Shown: piece after piece, positions 1 to 10,976 of the stretch | Layout of the letters: each line of letters starts with the position of its first letter | How positions within the stretch are numbered: position 1 is the stretch's first letter | NCBI GenBank assembly: GCA_963662175.1 | Contig: OY759217.1 | Coordinates: 53,110,108-53,174,107 of the forward strand | Direction of reading: 5' to 3' | Source: Aradus depressus | Lineage: Eukaryota > Arthropoda > Insecta > Hemiptera > Aradidae | Length of the DNA: 64,000 nucleotides | Translations under genes and position numbers: made by a program | The notes under the pieces: model-generated | Seen by the model: only the letters and a program-made list of their open reading frames with translations | What the model was told of the DNA's origin: nothing | The model's database searches: none

Positions 1-147
1 GCCTGCCCCGCACTTACAACAGCTGATTGCTGATTTAGGACGCACGTGAAATTTGAAGATCCTATTGGTAACTTGCAAGCAATCCATTTTTAATAAAAAC
101 TATTTTTTTAGTTTATTTAATTTTTATCTTGTTTTTTGCTCTGGTCA

Positions 148-163
148 GGGGGGGGGGGGGGGG
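148..163 (+). repeat. Poly(G) tract
   Basis: 16 G in a row. Similar tracts occur at 1127-1140, 28219-28234, 28359-28372 and 29631-29650; poly(C) at 929-938, 45509-45525 and 52896-52918. Confidence 0.9.
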
Positions 164-180
164 CAAGTGCAAAGGGGCAA

Positions 181-424
181 GGGCCGAGGCCCTTAGGTTT
201 TTTATGTGGGAGTGAAAAAACCTTGAGCAAGCTGTCCTTCGGTTGGACTTTAAGTGATGGTCCCCAATCTGTATGTCAGGTACAATGAAGAATGATTTAA
301 AAATTTAGAACTCCCACAGTAGAGTCAGACTCATGTCCACTAGAGCGACGAAAGAGCGCTCAGGTAGTAGGCGGTATGGCCTCGTAATTAAAGCCAAGGC
401 AAGAGTCACAATAACTAACTCAAA
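181..424 (+). mobile_element. SINE family 1 copy, head truncated
   Basis: It runs from GGGCCGAGGCCCTTAGG, the end of the tRNA-like head, through CTTCGGTTGGACTTTAAG and GACGAAAGAGCGCTCAGG to GAGTCACAATAACTAACTC. Confidence 0.83.
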
Positions 425-2157
425 TAATATTAACAACGCAAAGCAAATATAGCGAATAGCAGTTGGCCTCGATAATAAAACTTCTTTGTCTCAATAATAA
501 AACAGTTATTTTTATTTCTTATATTATGGTCCCAGTCGCAGATACCAAGACGGTGAGTAACAGGAAAGGAGATAAACAGGTTATTTGAACAGATGAAATA
601 CATAACCTATTGACCTCCGTTCCTGTGACTCAATCTGTTATTTTTGAATGTAAGTAGCAGTCTGCTACGGTTACAGGAAAATAGCAGCTAAAAAATAACA
701 TATTCCTAAATAACAACCCACCACAGCTATCACCAGCTTCTCAGCTCCGCACTGAGGTGCAAAGGCATCGACATATAATATATATTACATAAATATATTT
801 TAATTTAATGTAAACCATTAAAGTTTCATTGTAATTAGGTAGAGGAAGGAGGCAATTATTAAACTGACAGATGAATCCAATGCAAGTTAACATTTTATGG
901 ACATGAAAATATACATACAATTAACGACCCCCCCCCCCCTTATATCTTCGCCTATGACAATAACTAAAAGATTAAATAAAAGTGTTGGAGGGATGGATGG
1001 ATTATGGATAAGTAGAATTGTATAATGGAATGGAGTGGAGAGGAAGAGATGTGAGGCGGATAGGAGATAAGGAAGGACGGGGGGGAGAGAGAGAGATATC
1101 AGATGGAGATGGGAGAGAGATAGAAGGAGGGGGGGGGGGGAGAGTTCAGTGTTGCCCTAGCTCTCCACCAGTGAGGGTGTGTTCCTGATCCGTTCGGTGT
1201 CTCCACACTCTCAGAGGGTCTGTTCGTTGTTTGTATCAGTGCTGTCCTAGCCCTCCATCTGTGAGGGTCCTTTCTTAGTCTCTTTGTGTGTCATGTAGTG
1301 TTTATCCTTGTCATCGGTTCAGTGTTGTGATTATTGTGTCGACATCCCAATCTATGATTTCTTGTCTAAACAACCTTTTGTTACATTTATTACTCCACGG
1401 TAAGGTATTCTTTGAAATTATTTTACTTATTCATTTTTTCTTACATTACCAAATTTATTTAATAATGTGATAACCCTTTCCATATATGTCAGCGCCCAGT
1501 TTCAATTATACCATTAGAAACATGTTTTTATGATAATACTGCACATGATATGTTCAACAATAATAATAATAATACACCCATATAATTAATAACAGAAAAC
1601 AAGATAATAACGAAGATTTAGGGTTATGAATTTACATAAAAAAGGAATGGATTTTGATATTTCTTATATATCTTATGATTAACTCATTGTCACATAAAAT
1701 GGTATATATATATATATATATATATATACGCATTTAATTTCAGGTACATTTTATGATTAGGAATTTATTTTAATGCAGATACCAATGTTGGATTTGTTTA
1801 TTGTCAGTGTTGCTAACATGTGTCTCAATTTCCTGTAACTATATATCTATTTCCTTCTAGAAGTAGGCTTATGCATGGGCCATTAAGTATAAGAACGACA
1901 CCTGTTCATTATAAATATACATCAACACGGAATTTAGATTGATTTTCAACCAAATCGGTAGACTTGTTTCAGAGGAGGAGCGAAAAATTAGTTCATCATT
2001 CGCTCCGGGGAAGTACATGGACGGCGATTCGCCAGGAGTACGCACTCCTTCGTTGGGGAGTTGGCCGTCACGTCTGTGAGATGTCAATTAAACAAATATG
2101 AAAGTAGTTCCACCAGTAGCTCTGAGGTAGCTTGCTTACATTAGTCATCCTGCAAGG
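425..2157. other. Intergenic, no gene seen
   Basis: AT-rich DNA with a poly(C) at 929-938, a GA-rich stretch at about 1030-1140, a duplicated CTAGCTCTCCACCAGTGAGG / CTAGCCCTCCATCTGTGAGG segment (1156, 1251) and (TA)n at 1702-1728. Short ORFs are not convincing. Confidence 0.7.
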
Positions 2158-2355
2158 AAGGTCCCCAAGTGTTTTGTTTGGCAGAAAGAAAAGACCTTGA
2201 GCCGTCCTTCGGTTGGGACGTTAGCTATAGTCCCAACTTAACCTAGTTTAGCTAAATTTTGAACTTACATTGTACAGTCTCAAAATAGAGATCAGGATCA
2301 GCAAAGCGATGAAAGAGCGTTCTGGTGGTAGGCGATATGACCTCGTTCGTAATTG
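2158..2355 (+). mobile_element. SINE family 1 fragment
   Basis: GTCCTTCGGTTGGGACGTTA and GGTAGGCGATATGACCTCG are family 1 blocks. It is diverged and lacks the tail. Confidence 0.7.
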
Positions 2356-2390
2356 TCAATATTGTGAATATGAATTATTTTTTTTAATTC

Positions 2391-2600
2391 AGCACCCCTT
2401 CCTTCGGGTGGGACGTTAAGAGATAGTCCCGATCCTGTATGATATCAGGTACTCGTTAAAGAACACTATCCTAGGTGAATAAACCACGGTAGGCAAAATG
2501 TAGGTCTCTCTCAGTGTCCACCGGAGCGACGAAAGAGTGCTCTGGTAGTAGGCGATATGACCTCATAGTTAAAGCCCGGGCATGAGTCACAATAACTAAC
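2391..2600 (+). mobile_element. SINE family 1 copy, 5'-truncated
   Basis: It starts at CCTTCGGGTGGGACGTTAAG and ends in GAGTCACAATAACTAAC. It is separated from the previous copy by 35 AT-rich bases. Confidence 0.78.
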
Positions 2601-2930
2601 TTCTCTTTAATTCAAAATTGCCCATGTTTTTTCTTATTTCCGTTAAACAATAATAGTGAAAAATAAAATAAATGAAAAGTAAATAAATAAGAAATAGAAA
2701 ATAAATTAGTATACAAATAATAATATTAATAAAAGCAACAGATGCAGTAAATTATATTTTAAATTTAATATTTTTAATAATTCTTCTAAAATTGTCTTCT
2801 TCCTCAATGATATTTCAGGTCGTTCTTCGTATGTCTCTTCCTCGGGTCACATGTACGAAAAATAGAAAAGAATTAAATTAACCAATGGGAAAAATAAATA
2901 AATTAGTAAATAACTGAGATAACTGAAGAG

Positions 2931-3232
2931 GACGTCGGTAGCTCAGTAGTATGCGTGCTTGCCTTCTGAGCTCAACGTCATGGGTTCGAAACCCGACCGA
3001 GGTCTTTAGTTTATTTTATCTTGGAAGTAAAATAAACGTAAGCACGCCGTCGTTCGGATGGGACGTTAAACGATGGTCCCGAGCATGTACGATGTTCAGG
3101 TTAATAAAAAATTTAGGACTCCCACAGTAGAGTCGGGCTCATGTCCACCACCAGAGTGAAGAAAGAGCTCTCTGGTAGTAGGCGATATGACCTCGTAGTT
3201 AAAGCCCTGGCTTGAGTCCATAATAACGTAAC
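2931..3232 (+). mobile_element. SINE family 1, most complete copy, with tRNA-like head
   Basis: The head contains A box TAGCTCAGTAG and B box GGTTCGAAACC, the internal RNA polymerase III promoter, and can form a tRNA-like acceptor stem (GACGTCGG with CCGAGGTC). The body has CGTTCGGATGGGACGTTAAA, a paired GAAAGAGCTCTCTGGTAG segment and GGCGATATGACCTCGTAGTT. The tail is GAGTCCATAATAACGTAAC in place of the usual GAGTCACAATAACTAAC. It is not a functional tRNA: it sits in a SINE with many relatives here. Confidence 0.88.
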
Positions 3233-6094
3233 TATTATTTTAGAACAATGAGTAAAGAAAAATTATGGGTCCAAATATACGTTTTCCTATAGTATATACA
3301 TTTTATGTTTAACTTTTAAGTTTTTTTAATTGTATATATTGCTTTCTAAGAGTGGGGAAGGGCATAAAATAATTATTTACATTATGAGCTATACTTTTTT
3401 CAAAAGAGGGAGCAAAGATTAATTATTGTAAATTCTGCTTTGTGCTCTCTTTAACTAACCCCCCTCTACTAGAGGCAGTACCGTTGGCAAGACTGGCATG
3501 CACTGCACAGTATATCTCATCTCAGATCTAATCTGTCCCTCAGTTCCCATTTTTGAAACATCTAGCCCACTCTATGAGAGACTCCCACGTGTTACTAATT
3601 TCAATTAAACTTAACTAAAAGTCCTCTATGAATCATCCGCAATCTAGCCCGGCACGAATTAATTAACAAATTTTGCTCCCTCTCCAAATCCAATCAAACG
3701 TTTTTGGCCAATTATTAATAAGGACTATCAATAATCCTCAAACTAAATTTTCTCATTGACTGACCGAGATGACTTTTCTTCAGTTTTTTTAAATCAGTGG
3801 TTCGGAAAACATGAAATTCCGTTGAAAATTCGATATTTAATTTCTGTCTGACCACATAACGTTCATACTTTCAAATTTGAAATCCTCATGGCTGCTCCAC
3901 TGTGAGAATTTGTTTGCTCTCTCCTCCCCTGTCTAATAATAATTCTGTGATACAATTAAAATTAAATATACAATTATTAAATTCTAACAAGATAAACTAA
4001 TTTATATGTGATATGCATAAATGATGTTTGTATATTTAACAAAATGATTATGATGAGCCTGACAATATTAAAAATAACATTAAAATCAAAGGTTTTTTTT
4101 TTCCTATCTTTAAAATAACTTACCTAATGAATCACGATGAAAATATAAATTGAAATTATAACAAAATAAATAAATAAAATTACTGAATAGTGATAATATA
4201 ATATATATATATTTTTTTTTTTCAATTTATGATTCTAAGAGGGCATTCATTTTATTATCAAGTTCACAATGACAACATGCTACCTGTGCAAAAACTTCGG
4301 TTATATCTTAACCTAAAACTAAGAAATGTGTACATTTTCAAAAACTCAACCAACTGTGGTAACATGTATTGATGACCAGTGTCGAATAGTTTAATCAACT
4401 TACACTTACTTGAATGTTCACAAAATGTAACACTTAAAACAGTAATTTTTGGATATGTTAACGTATAGGTTTCGAAATTTCATACTAAATATGTAATCAA
4501 TCTGAAATAATGGACAAGTCTACTAAAAATACTAACTATTCATACTAGTAGTTTTATGAGTAATAGTTATTAGTATTTTGTATATTTGGTTAGTAGCAGT
4601 GAAAGTAGTTATTAATACATACTAAAGATCAAACTATAGAAAACAAATGGTTAGATACAATTTTTCTGAACGTTGGTGCTTATGGAGGTAATTTTTCTCT
4701 TGTATCTTTAGATATGAAATATATAATAAATAAATACAGGCATCACCTGAAAACTAAATACCTATATTATTTATATCAATCATAAAAGTACTATTATGTA
4801 CGTATGAAGTTATGATAAATGTTACATCTTCTAGATGTTTTGTTGAAACACAGAATTTTTTTCTATGCATGTACATATTGACAAATTTTACAAACACTAT
4901 CTTATTATGAACTTATTAAAATATATGAGAGAGATGGGGCGAGACACATGTACAGTTCAAGTACAGATGTGAAGCGAGACAGATCGTGAGTGTTAACAGT
5001 CGAGTGAGAGTAGTGTTAGGGTTAACACAGTTTAAGTTGAAGTACGGAAATGAGTCAAGACACAACATGTAGTGTTAAGACAGTCGAGTTGAATTAAATG
5101 AGAATAAATGTTATTCTGGGACCGAGGTCTCCTAAGAATAAATACATGAAAATCACTGAACAGTGCAACAAATACAAATAAAATATAATATCAGTAATGA
5201 GATAAAAGTGCTACAGTGGATAGAAACAAGAACGAAATGAATATAACTAAATAAGAAAATACAATAAAATAAATAATGATGAAATAAGTAAACAGATAAA
5301 TAAATAAAATAATAATACAAAAGTAATTAAATTAACAGCTTCATTATGAAGAAATCATACAAAAATAAATGTATCTGAATAAATATATAGAGGAAGATGA
5401 AATAAATTTAAAAAATATATAAAAATCAATATTATGGAGGAGGAAATCTAGAGCAGGCTTGCAATAAAATTAATTTAAGAAAAACTGATGAAAAAAAGAA
5501 ATAAAATAAAAGGATGAAGATAAAAAATAAATAAAATAAATACGGAAAAGAAGAAAAAAAAAAAAAAAAATTGATGTTAATAAATTAAATAGTAGACATG
5601 AAGCGTGTCAGTTATTAAGTGTTAGTGGATTTACAAATATGAACCAAGTGTATGTAATAAGGAAGCAAGAAATAGAAGATTGATGGATAAATAAAGAGTG
5701 AGCTACATAAGAAGGCACTTTTTATTTATTAATATACATGTGTATATGTATGCCCAGTATTATAAAAAAAGAGTGACCACAGAAAAAATACTATTGTAGA
5801 TTTAGGAATTAGTATGTAGTATAATTTTTGTAAATAGTTGATTTTTTTTCAATTTTTTTTTATTTTTTATAATGTAGGTTAAATATTAATAAACCCTGTG
5901 TTTTGTTCTCTATTCTATTCTATTTATTTTCTCTGTCAACCAAATAAGAAAATACCGTTGGATTACATTGAACATTTTTGCAAATTAGTAGAAGACCAGA
6001 CAAACATTTCTCCAGGAAATGTGATTGTATTATTTATTCATTATTTTAATTTTAATTATTAATTTTTAATTTGTATTATTATTTAAATTATATT
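3233..6094. other. Intergenic AT-rich DNA, no gene seen
   Basis: It contains a dispersed-module piece at 3795-3860 (GGTTCGGAAAACATGAAATTC type) and a long A-rich region at 5100-5580 dominated by AATAAATA. No ORF or splice pattern worth reporting. Confidence 0.7.
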
Positions 6095-6358
6095 GGAAAC
6101 AGAACGGGTTCTAACGTGTTAACAAAGTGGAGTGGCTGAAAACATTTGGAAACAGAACGGTTCTAACGTGTTAACAAAGTGGAGTGGCTGAAAACATTTG
6201 GAAACAGAAGGGGTTCTAACGTGTTAACAAAGTGGAGTGGCTGAAAACATTTGGAAACAGAACGGGTTCTAACGTGTTAACAAAGTGGAGTGGCTGAAAA
6301 CATTTGGAAACAGAACGGGTTCTAACGTGTTAACAAAGTGGAGTGGCTGAAAACATTT
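6095..6358 (+). repeat. 53-bp minisatellite, five copies
   Basis: Copies of GGAAACAGAACGGGTTCTAA through GTGGAGTGGCTGAAAACATT start at 6095, 6148, 6200, 6253 and 6306. Only two single-base differences are visible, so the expansion is recent. Confidence 0.93.
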
Positions 6359-6410
6359 GATGGTTTATACACGTCATTTTTAATAGTTTATGGTAGTTTC
6401 GCCACTATTA

Positions 6411-6604
6411 TGGAACGTTAAGTGATGGCCCGGAACCAGTACGATGTCAGGTACTCGTTGAAGACCTCTACCCTGGCTAGGCAAAATTTAGGACTCCCAC
6501 TGCAGAGTCGGGCTCATGTCCACCAGAGCGACGAAAGAGGGCTCTGGTAGTAGGCGATATGACCTCGTAGTTAAAGCCCGTGCATGAGTCACTATAGCTA
6601 ACTT
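6411..6604 (+). mobile_element. SINE family 1 copy, 5'-truncated
   Basis: GGAACGTTAAGTGATGGCCC to GAGTCACTATAGCTAACTT, with the GACGAAAGAGGGCTCTGG hairpin region intact. Confidence 0.78.
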
Positions 6605-7360
6605 ACGACTGTTATTAGACAGGAAAGGAAATATTTCAAAACAAAGTCCTCATTCCACAACCAGGAAGGTTTACAAGTTGAAATGCGGACCTCCTTCACT
6701 GCCTTATGTATAAGAATGGTTCGCACTCAGTCAACTTGTCTGTACCTGAGGCATTACTGAACCTGACAATGATGTAATGCCCATACCGATAGCGGTTGTC
6801 TTTGTATAACATTTTGGTGGAATGGTCAGTATTTCAACAAGTTCCTTTTATTTTTTTGTAATGTTTCCACAATATGTCCCCATTTATCAACAAAAACAAT
6901 AGTGAACAAAACAAATATGACAGCTGAAGGTCGGATCGGAAATCACATCCTTAGCGGAAATCTCCACGAACCGTACTGTTATATTTGATTCATCACTTGA
7001 CTTTCTGTGTTATGTAGTTGGAGGTGGTTAACGCTTTGTAGTTTGTCGCTCGCTATAACCGAGCACACAACAGATAACCACGCAAGGACCGATAACTAGC
7101 CGGTCATACTTTTTCGAACACAACCATATCACTAATCTTTCCCGTCCATGATTCTCCATCCTTCATCATGATAAAACCATTTATATTTTATTTTTTATCT
7201 AGAATAATTAAAAGAATAAGGTTTTGAAATATATAGTAGGATGGTTAAGGATAGTAGAAGAGAGATTGGGTTGAGTTTGGTATGATAAAGGAACGGTATC
7301 ATTATAGGAACCCAATTAGTTGGTTTATCGAGGAACTCATTAAGAAGTTAGCGATCTCAC
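6605..7360. other. Intergenic, no gene seen
   Basis: Unique-looking DNA of mixed composition between a SINE and the 172-bp array. No coding frame. Confidence 0.65.
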
Positions 7361-7898
7361 GGTGCGATACCAGGCCCAGCCCGATCTGAATATAATGCAA
7401 CTTGGTATCTATCTGGAGGTATCTGGGGTTGGGGATCTAGGGACTAGTATCGGTGGGGACCATGGATCCACACTCAGGGCGGACACAACCTAGCTGGGAA
7501 CCTTTGTAGCGAGGGTAGGACCTATGCCACACGGTGCGATACCAGGCCCAGCCCGATCTGAATATAATGCAACTTGGTATCTATCTGGAGGTATCAGGGG
7601 TTGGGGATCTATGGACTAGTATCGGTGGGGACCATGGATCCACACTCAGGGCGGACACAACCTAGCTGGGAACCTTTGTAGCGAGGGTAGGACCTCTGCC
7701 ACACGGTGCGATACCAGGCCCAGCCCGATCTGAATATAATGCAACTTGGTATCTATCTGGAGGTATCAGGGGTTGTATCGGGGGGGACCATGGATCCACA
7801 CTCAGGGCGGACACAACCTAGCTGGGAACCTTTGTAGCGAGGGTAGGACCTCTGCCACACGGTGCGATACCAGGCCCAGCCCGATCTGAATATAATGC
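7361..7898 (+). repeat. 172-bp tandem repeat, about 3.2 copies
   Basis: GGTGCGATACCAGGCCCAGC starts at 7361, 7533, 7705 and 7861; the third unit lacks 16 bases. The unit is GC-richer than its surroundings and has no ORF. Confidence 0.92.
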
Positions 7899-8289
7899 GC
7901 CGTGGTACCTGCATAGTGAAAGTAATGTTCTAAACCAGAACAGCCATTCCAGAATACAGATAAAGTAATAATGGCCGACTTAGCAAATATATAAACGGAT
8001 GGTTGTGCAATTGTAGCTCCCCGCTATTCAGCAAGTCAGCGGTTGTCTAAATCCATTTGTCCGCACTCTTAATATTTCGTTGCACAAATTGGTTGTGTTC
8101 TTTCTTTCTTTATTCGATCCGTTTAAGGAAAGATCAGGAGATTTTTTTTGTTTTCTCACGTTATGCAATCGATCAGAAATTCCATGTTGAGTTTTTAACG
8201 GAATTTAATTTTTTCCATTCGCCTAGGCTCAACATTTTTTTTTTTAAATTAAATCTGCGTATTTGTGTGTCTGTGGACACTATAAGTCC

Positions 8290-8480
8290 CGCCAAAACGT
8301 TCATAAAAACGACATCTTTAGATTTTCAGCCAAATCGACCAAAAGAGAGAATTAGAAGGGGTTTAACTCATATCTCCTAATAACTGTTAATGTAATGAAT
8401 GCATCGACAAGAAATTTGATGTGAGATTTGGGAAAGCCCTGAGTTAGACACGTATTGATTTTCAGCCAAATCGGCCGTGG
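8290..8480 (+). repeat. Dispersed ~150-bp module (GATTTTCAGCCAAATCG type)
   Basis: GATTTTCAGCCAAATCGACC, GGGGTTTAACTCATATCTCC, TGTAATGAATGCATCGACAA, then TTGATTTTCAGCCAAATCGG. The same chain of blocks recurs at about 9520-10090, 15200-15290, 18325-18610, 27075-27130 and 28060-28490. The small ORFs inside are repeat translations, not genes. Confidence 0.75.
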
Positions 8481-8684
8481 GAAAGATAATAGTTTTGAGG
8501 GAGAGCAAAAACTTAGTTGGATACAAAGAATTGGATATCATTTGGGAAGCACTACAAATCAAGTTGATGCATCGATTACACACCGTTGATGCTTGTACTT
8601 TTTGTGGTCCTATGTGACGTTGCATTTTCATATTTTCGAACAACCAGCAAGATGGCTTGGTCGTTGCTCCCGTTATATCGTAGT

Positions 8685-9286
8685 CAGTGCCGGATTAAGC
8701 CAGTGAGGGGCCTGTAGCAAATTCTGTCAAGAGGCCCTTGGTTTGCTTTAGGTTCTCAAGTTTAGGGTATTAAATAAAACAAAACTGTTACAAATAAACT
8801 TTTCTGGATTTAATATGGGCAAATTTAGAGATAACACTTTCAATATCGACTTCTTTAAGCAAATCATGCTCTATATTCATCAAAGTGAGATGATTAAGAC
8901 GTTCTTGGCCCATCGTGTTCCTTAACTCATTTTTAATACGTTTTAATGTTGAAAAAGAACGTTCGCCCCTGCAGTTAGTGATCATGAGAGACAAGTAAAT
9001 GCACAAGGCAATTTCTACGTTTGGGAAACACGATTCTAAAGATATACCATATAAATGTAAATGATTAATTTCAGATAAGATTTAACGTGACGAAATCGAG
9101 TTTTAGATTTTCAGGTGGGAGTAAAGGATAACCTAAGCGCTTCGCGCTTAAGGCATGCAAAATATTTTTACACTCCTGTCTAAATTGATATTTTTTTACG
9201 GTCAGACAGGCGTTGGAGCGCGGGGCCCCCATTTTCGCGGGGCCCGTAGCATTTGCTACTCTTGCTACGTGGCTTACCCGGCACAG
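8685..9286 (-). mobile_element. hAT element, internally deleted, with perfect 8-bp target duplication
   Basis: Ends: CAGTGCCGGATTAAGCC at the left and the complement of CTGTGCCGGGTAAGCC at the right. ATCGTAGT is repeated exactly at 8677-8684 and 9287-9294, the 8-bp duplication of hAT transposons. The 602-bp interior keeps only a C-terminal transposase piece on the - strand (9006-8788): RGERSFSTLKRIKNELRNTM, the hAT dimerisation region. Subterminal GGGGCC-rich blocks are present. It is non-autonomous. Confidence 0.9.
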
Positions 9287-9519
9287 ATCGTAGTACATTC
9301 TCCAACTTAGGTTATTGTTGAATTAATAACTTAGTGACGCACTTATAAATAAGTCATGAGTGACTCACCAGCATTGTACATGCCCAACACGGATAAATCA
9401 ATTAGGTTTCAGTTTCTCTCCAAAACCAATCGAAAGTTTGGCCTACAAATCAATAATTGATTTACCTACGGACTTGTGAATCCTCATTCTGAATTTTGTG
9501 TCGATACATTCATTACATC

Positions 9520-10100
9520 GGCAGTTATTACAGTCTTTGGTCGATTTGGATGAAAATAACTAGGTGTCGTCCCTATAGGGTTCTGGATACAAATATAAAA
9601 GTTGATGTCAATACATTGATTCTATCAGAAGTTATGAAGGAAGTTATGTAATCGGTCAGAAATTCGATGTTAAGTTTTCACTAGAATTTCATATTTTCGA
9701 ACCCTGATTCCAAAAATTTAAAAAAAAAAAAAGTAACTGTGAACACGAAAAATCCCGATAGAATGAATGTATCAAAACGAAATTTCACATGTGTATCCAT
9801 AACACTATAGGGACGACATCTATTGATTTTCTTGTAAAATCGGCCAAAGAGGAGAGGGGCTTAACACAAAAACTCCTAAAACTGCTGAACTAATGAATGT
9901 ATCGACATGAAATTATATAAGTATCGACATGAAATTATATATGTAAATCCAAGGATATAGAGGATTTGAAAAAAACTATTAATTTTTAGCCCAAACGGTC
10001 GATTGCTTTTTTTTTTTTAATTTTTGGAATTAGGGGGTCGGAAAACATAAAATTACGGTGGAAACTCAACGTCGAATTTCTGACTGATTACAAAATTTCT
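9520..10100 (+). repeat. Dispersed module, several units
   Basis: Chained blocks: ATCGGTCAGAAATTCGATG, GAATGTATCGACATGAAATT (twice in a row at 9895-9945), GATTTTCTTGTAAAATCGGCC and GGTCGGAAAACATAAAATTA. Some blocks appear in the opposite sense. Confidence 0.7.
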
Positions 10101-10811
10101 CCTGTAGGTGGGGGGTGTGAAGTCGTTGAATGGGGATGGGGTGATTATCTTAGGAAATAATACAAATGTGCACGAGATTTGTGTTTAGCCGTTTCCAATA
10201 TCAGAAATCATATTTATCTTTAAATAAAATACCAAAAAACAATATCATTTTATTGTATAGTGAGTGAGAGTGATGTGATTATGGGGTATATTGTTGGTTT
10301 GGATGCTCAACTTATCCGTCTGTGTTCTATCTTTATCTATATTATATCTGTGGATTACAATCTGAGAGATACCACCAACTATATGAAATTTATTTCAAAA
10401 ACTGTTTAGTGTTACATTGTGAGTACACACGCCGTTACTTCAAACCTTCCACAAGTTTCGTATTAGTTCGTATGTTTTCGGACATTCCTGAAATGTGATC
10501 TCGAGATCCGCACTGGGTCAGTAATATGTAAGTCTGTTCCTATTCTAAAGTAGCTGTTACTATTCTAAAGTACCTGTTACTTCCCCTAGGTTTTTACCAG
10601 AACATGTTATCCGTCCCCCTGATTTCAGTGGGACAAACCACTTCTGCCGTCTTAAATAAAATCCCTGGAAATTTCAACTTATTTCTAAACTCATCTAACT
10701 TAAAGTTACTAACCCCTTTAAAGTTACTAACTGGGCAACATCTGATAGCCTATTACTATTAACATATTTTCAAGTAATCGATATCTAATAATTTTATTTT
10801 TTTGTTTTCAG

Positions 10812-10976
10812 CGGGAGAAGAAGAAGAGTGGAGCGGTAATGGTGAGGATAAGAAGCCGCCTGAGGTAGAGCCAGCAGCAGCGATAGTAGCGGAAGAGGAG
10901 AAGGAAGTAGTAGGGAAACAGGAGTCAGGATTGCAGCCGGCAGCAGCTCCGGAGCAGGCCAAGGAGCTACTTATAG
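10812..10976 (+). CDS. ush: FOG gene, first visible exon (acidic N-terminal linker)
   Basis: The acceptor is TTTTCAG and the donor is G|GTAACC. The exon starts with the last two bases of a codon (phase 2 in) and ends after one base. It encodes about 54 residues that are Glu/Lys/Ala-rich (EEEEW near the start, EQAKELLIG at the end), with no finger. This matches the acidic stretch before the first finger in FOG proteins. No upstream exon with an initiator could be found in 1-10811, so the 5' end probably lies outside the window. Confidence 0.82.

Noticed and set aside
2931..3003. Possible tRNA gene with A and B boxes.
   Set aside because: The following SINE body and many relatives show that it is a SINE head; the anticodon arm is not convincing.
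8057..8643. Two ORFs of 107 and 88 codons.
   Set aside because: Both fall in the dispersed module, whose blocks recur elsewhere without keeping a frame.
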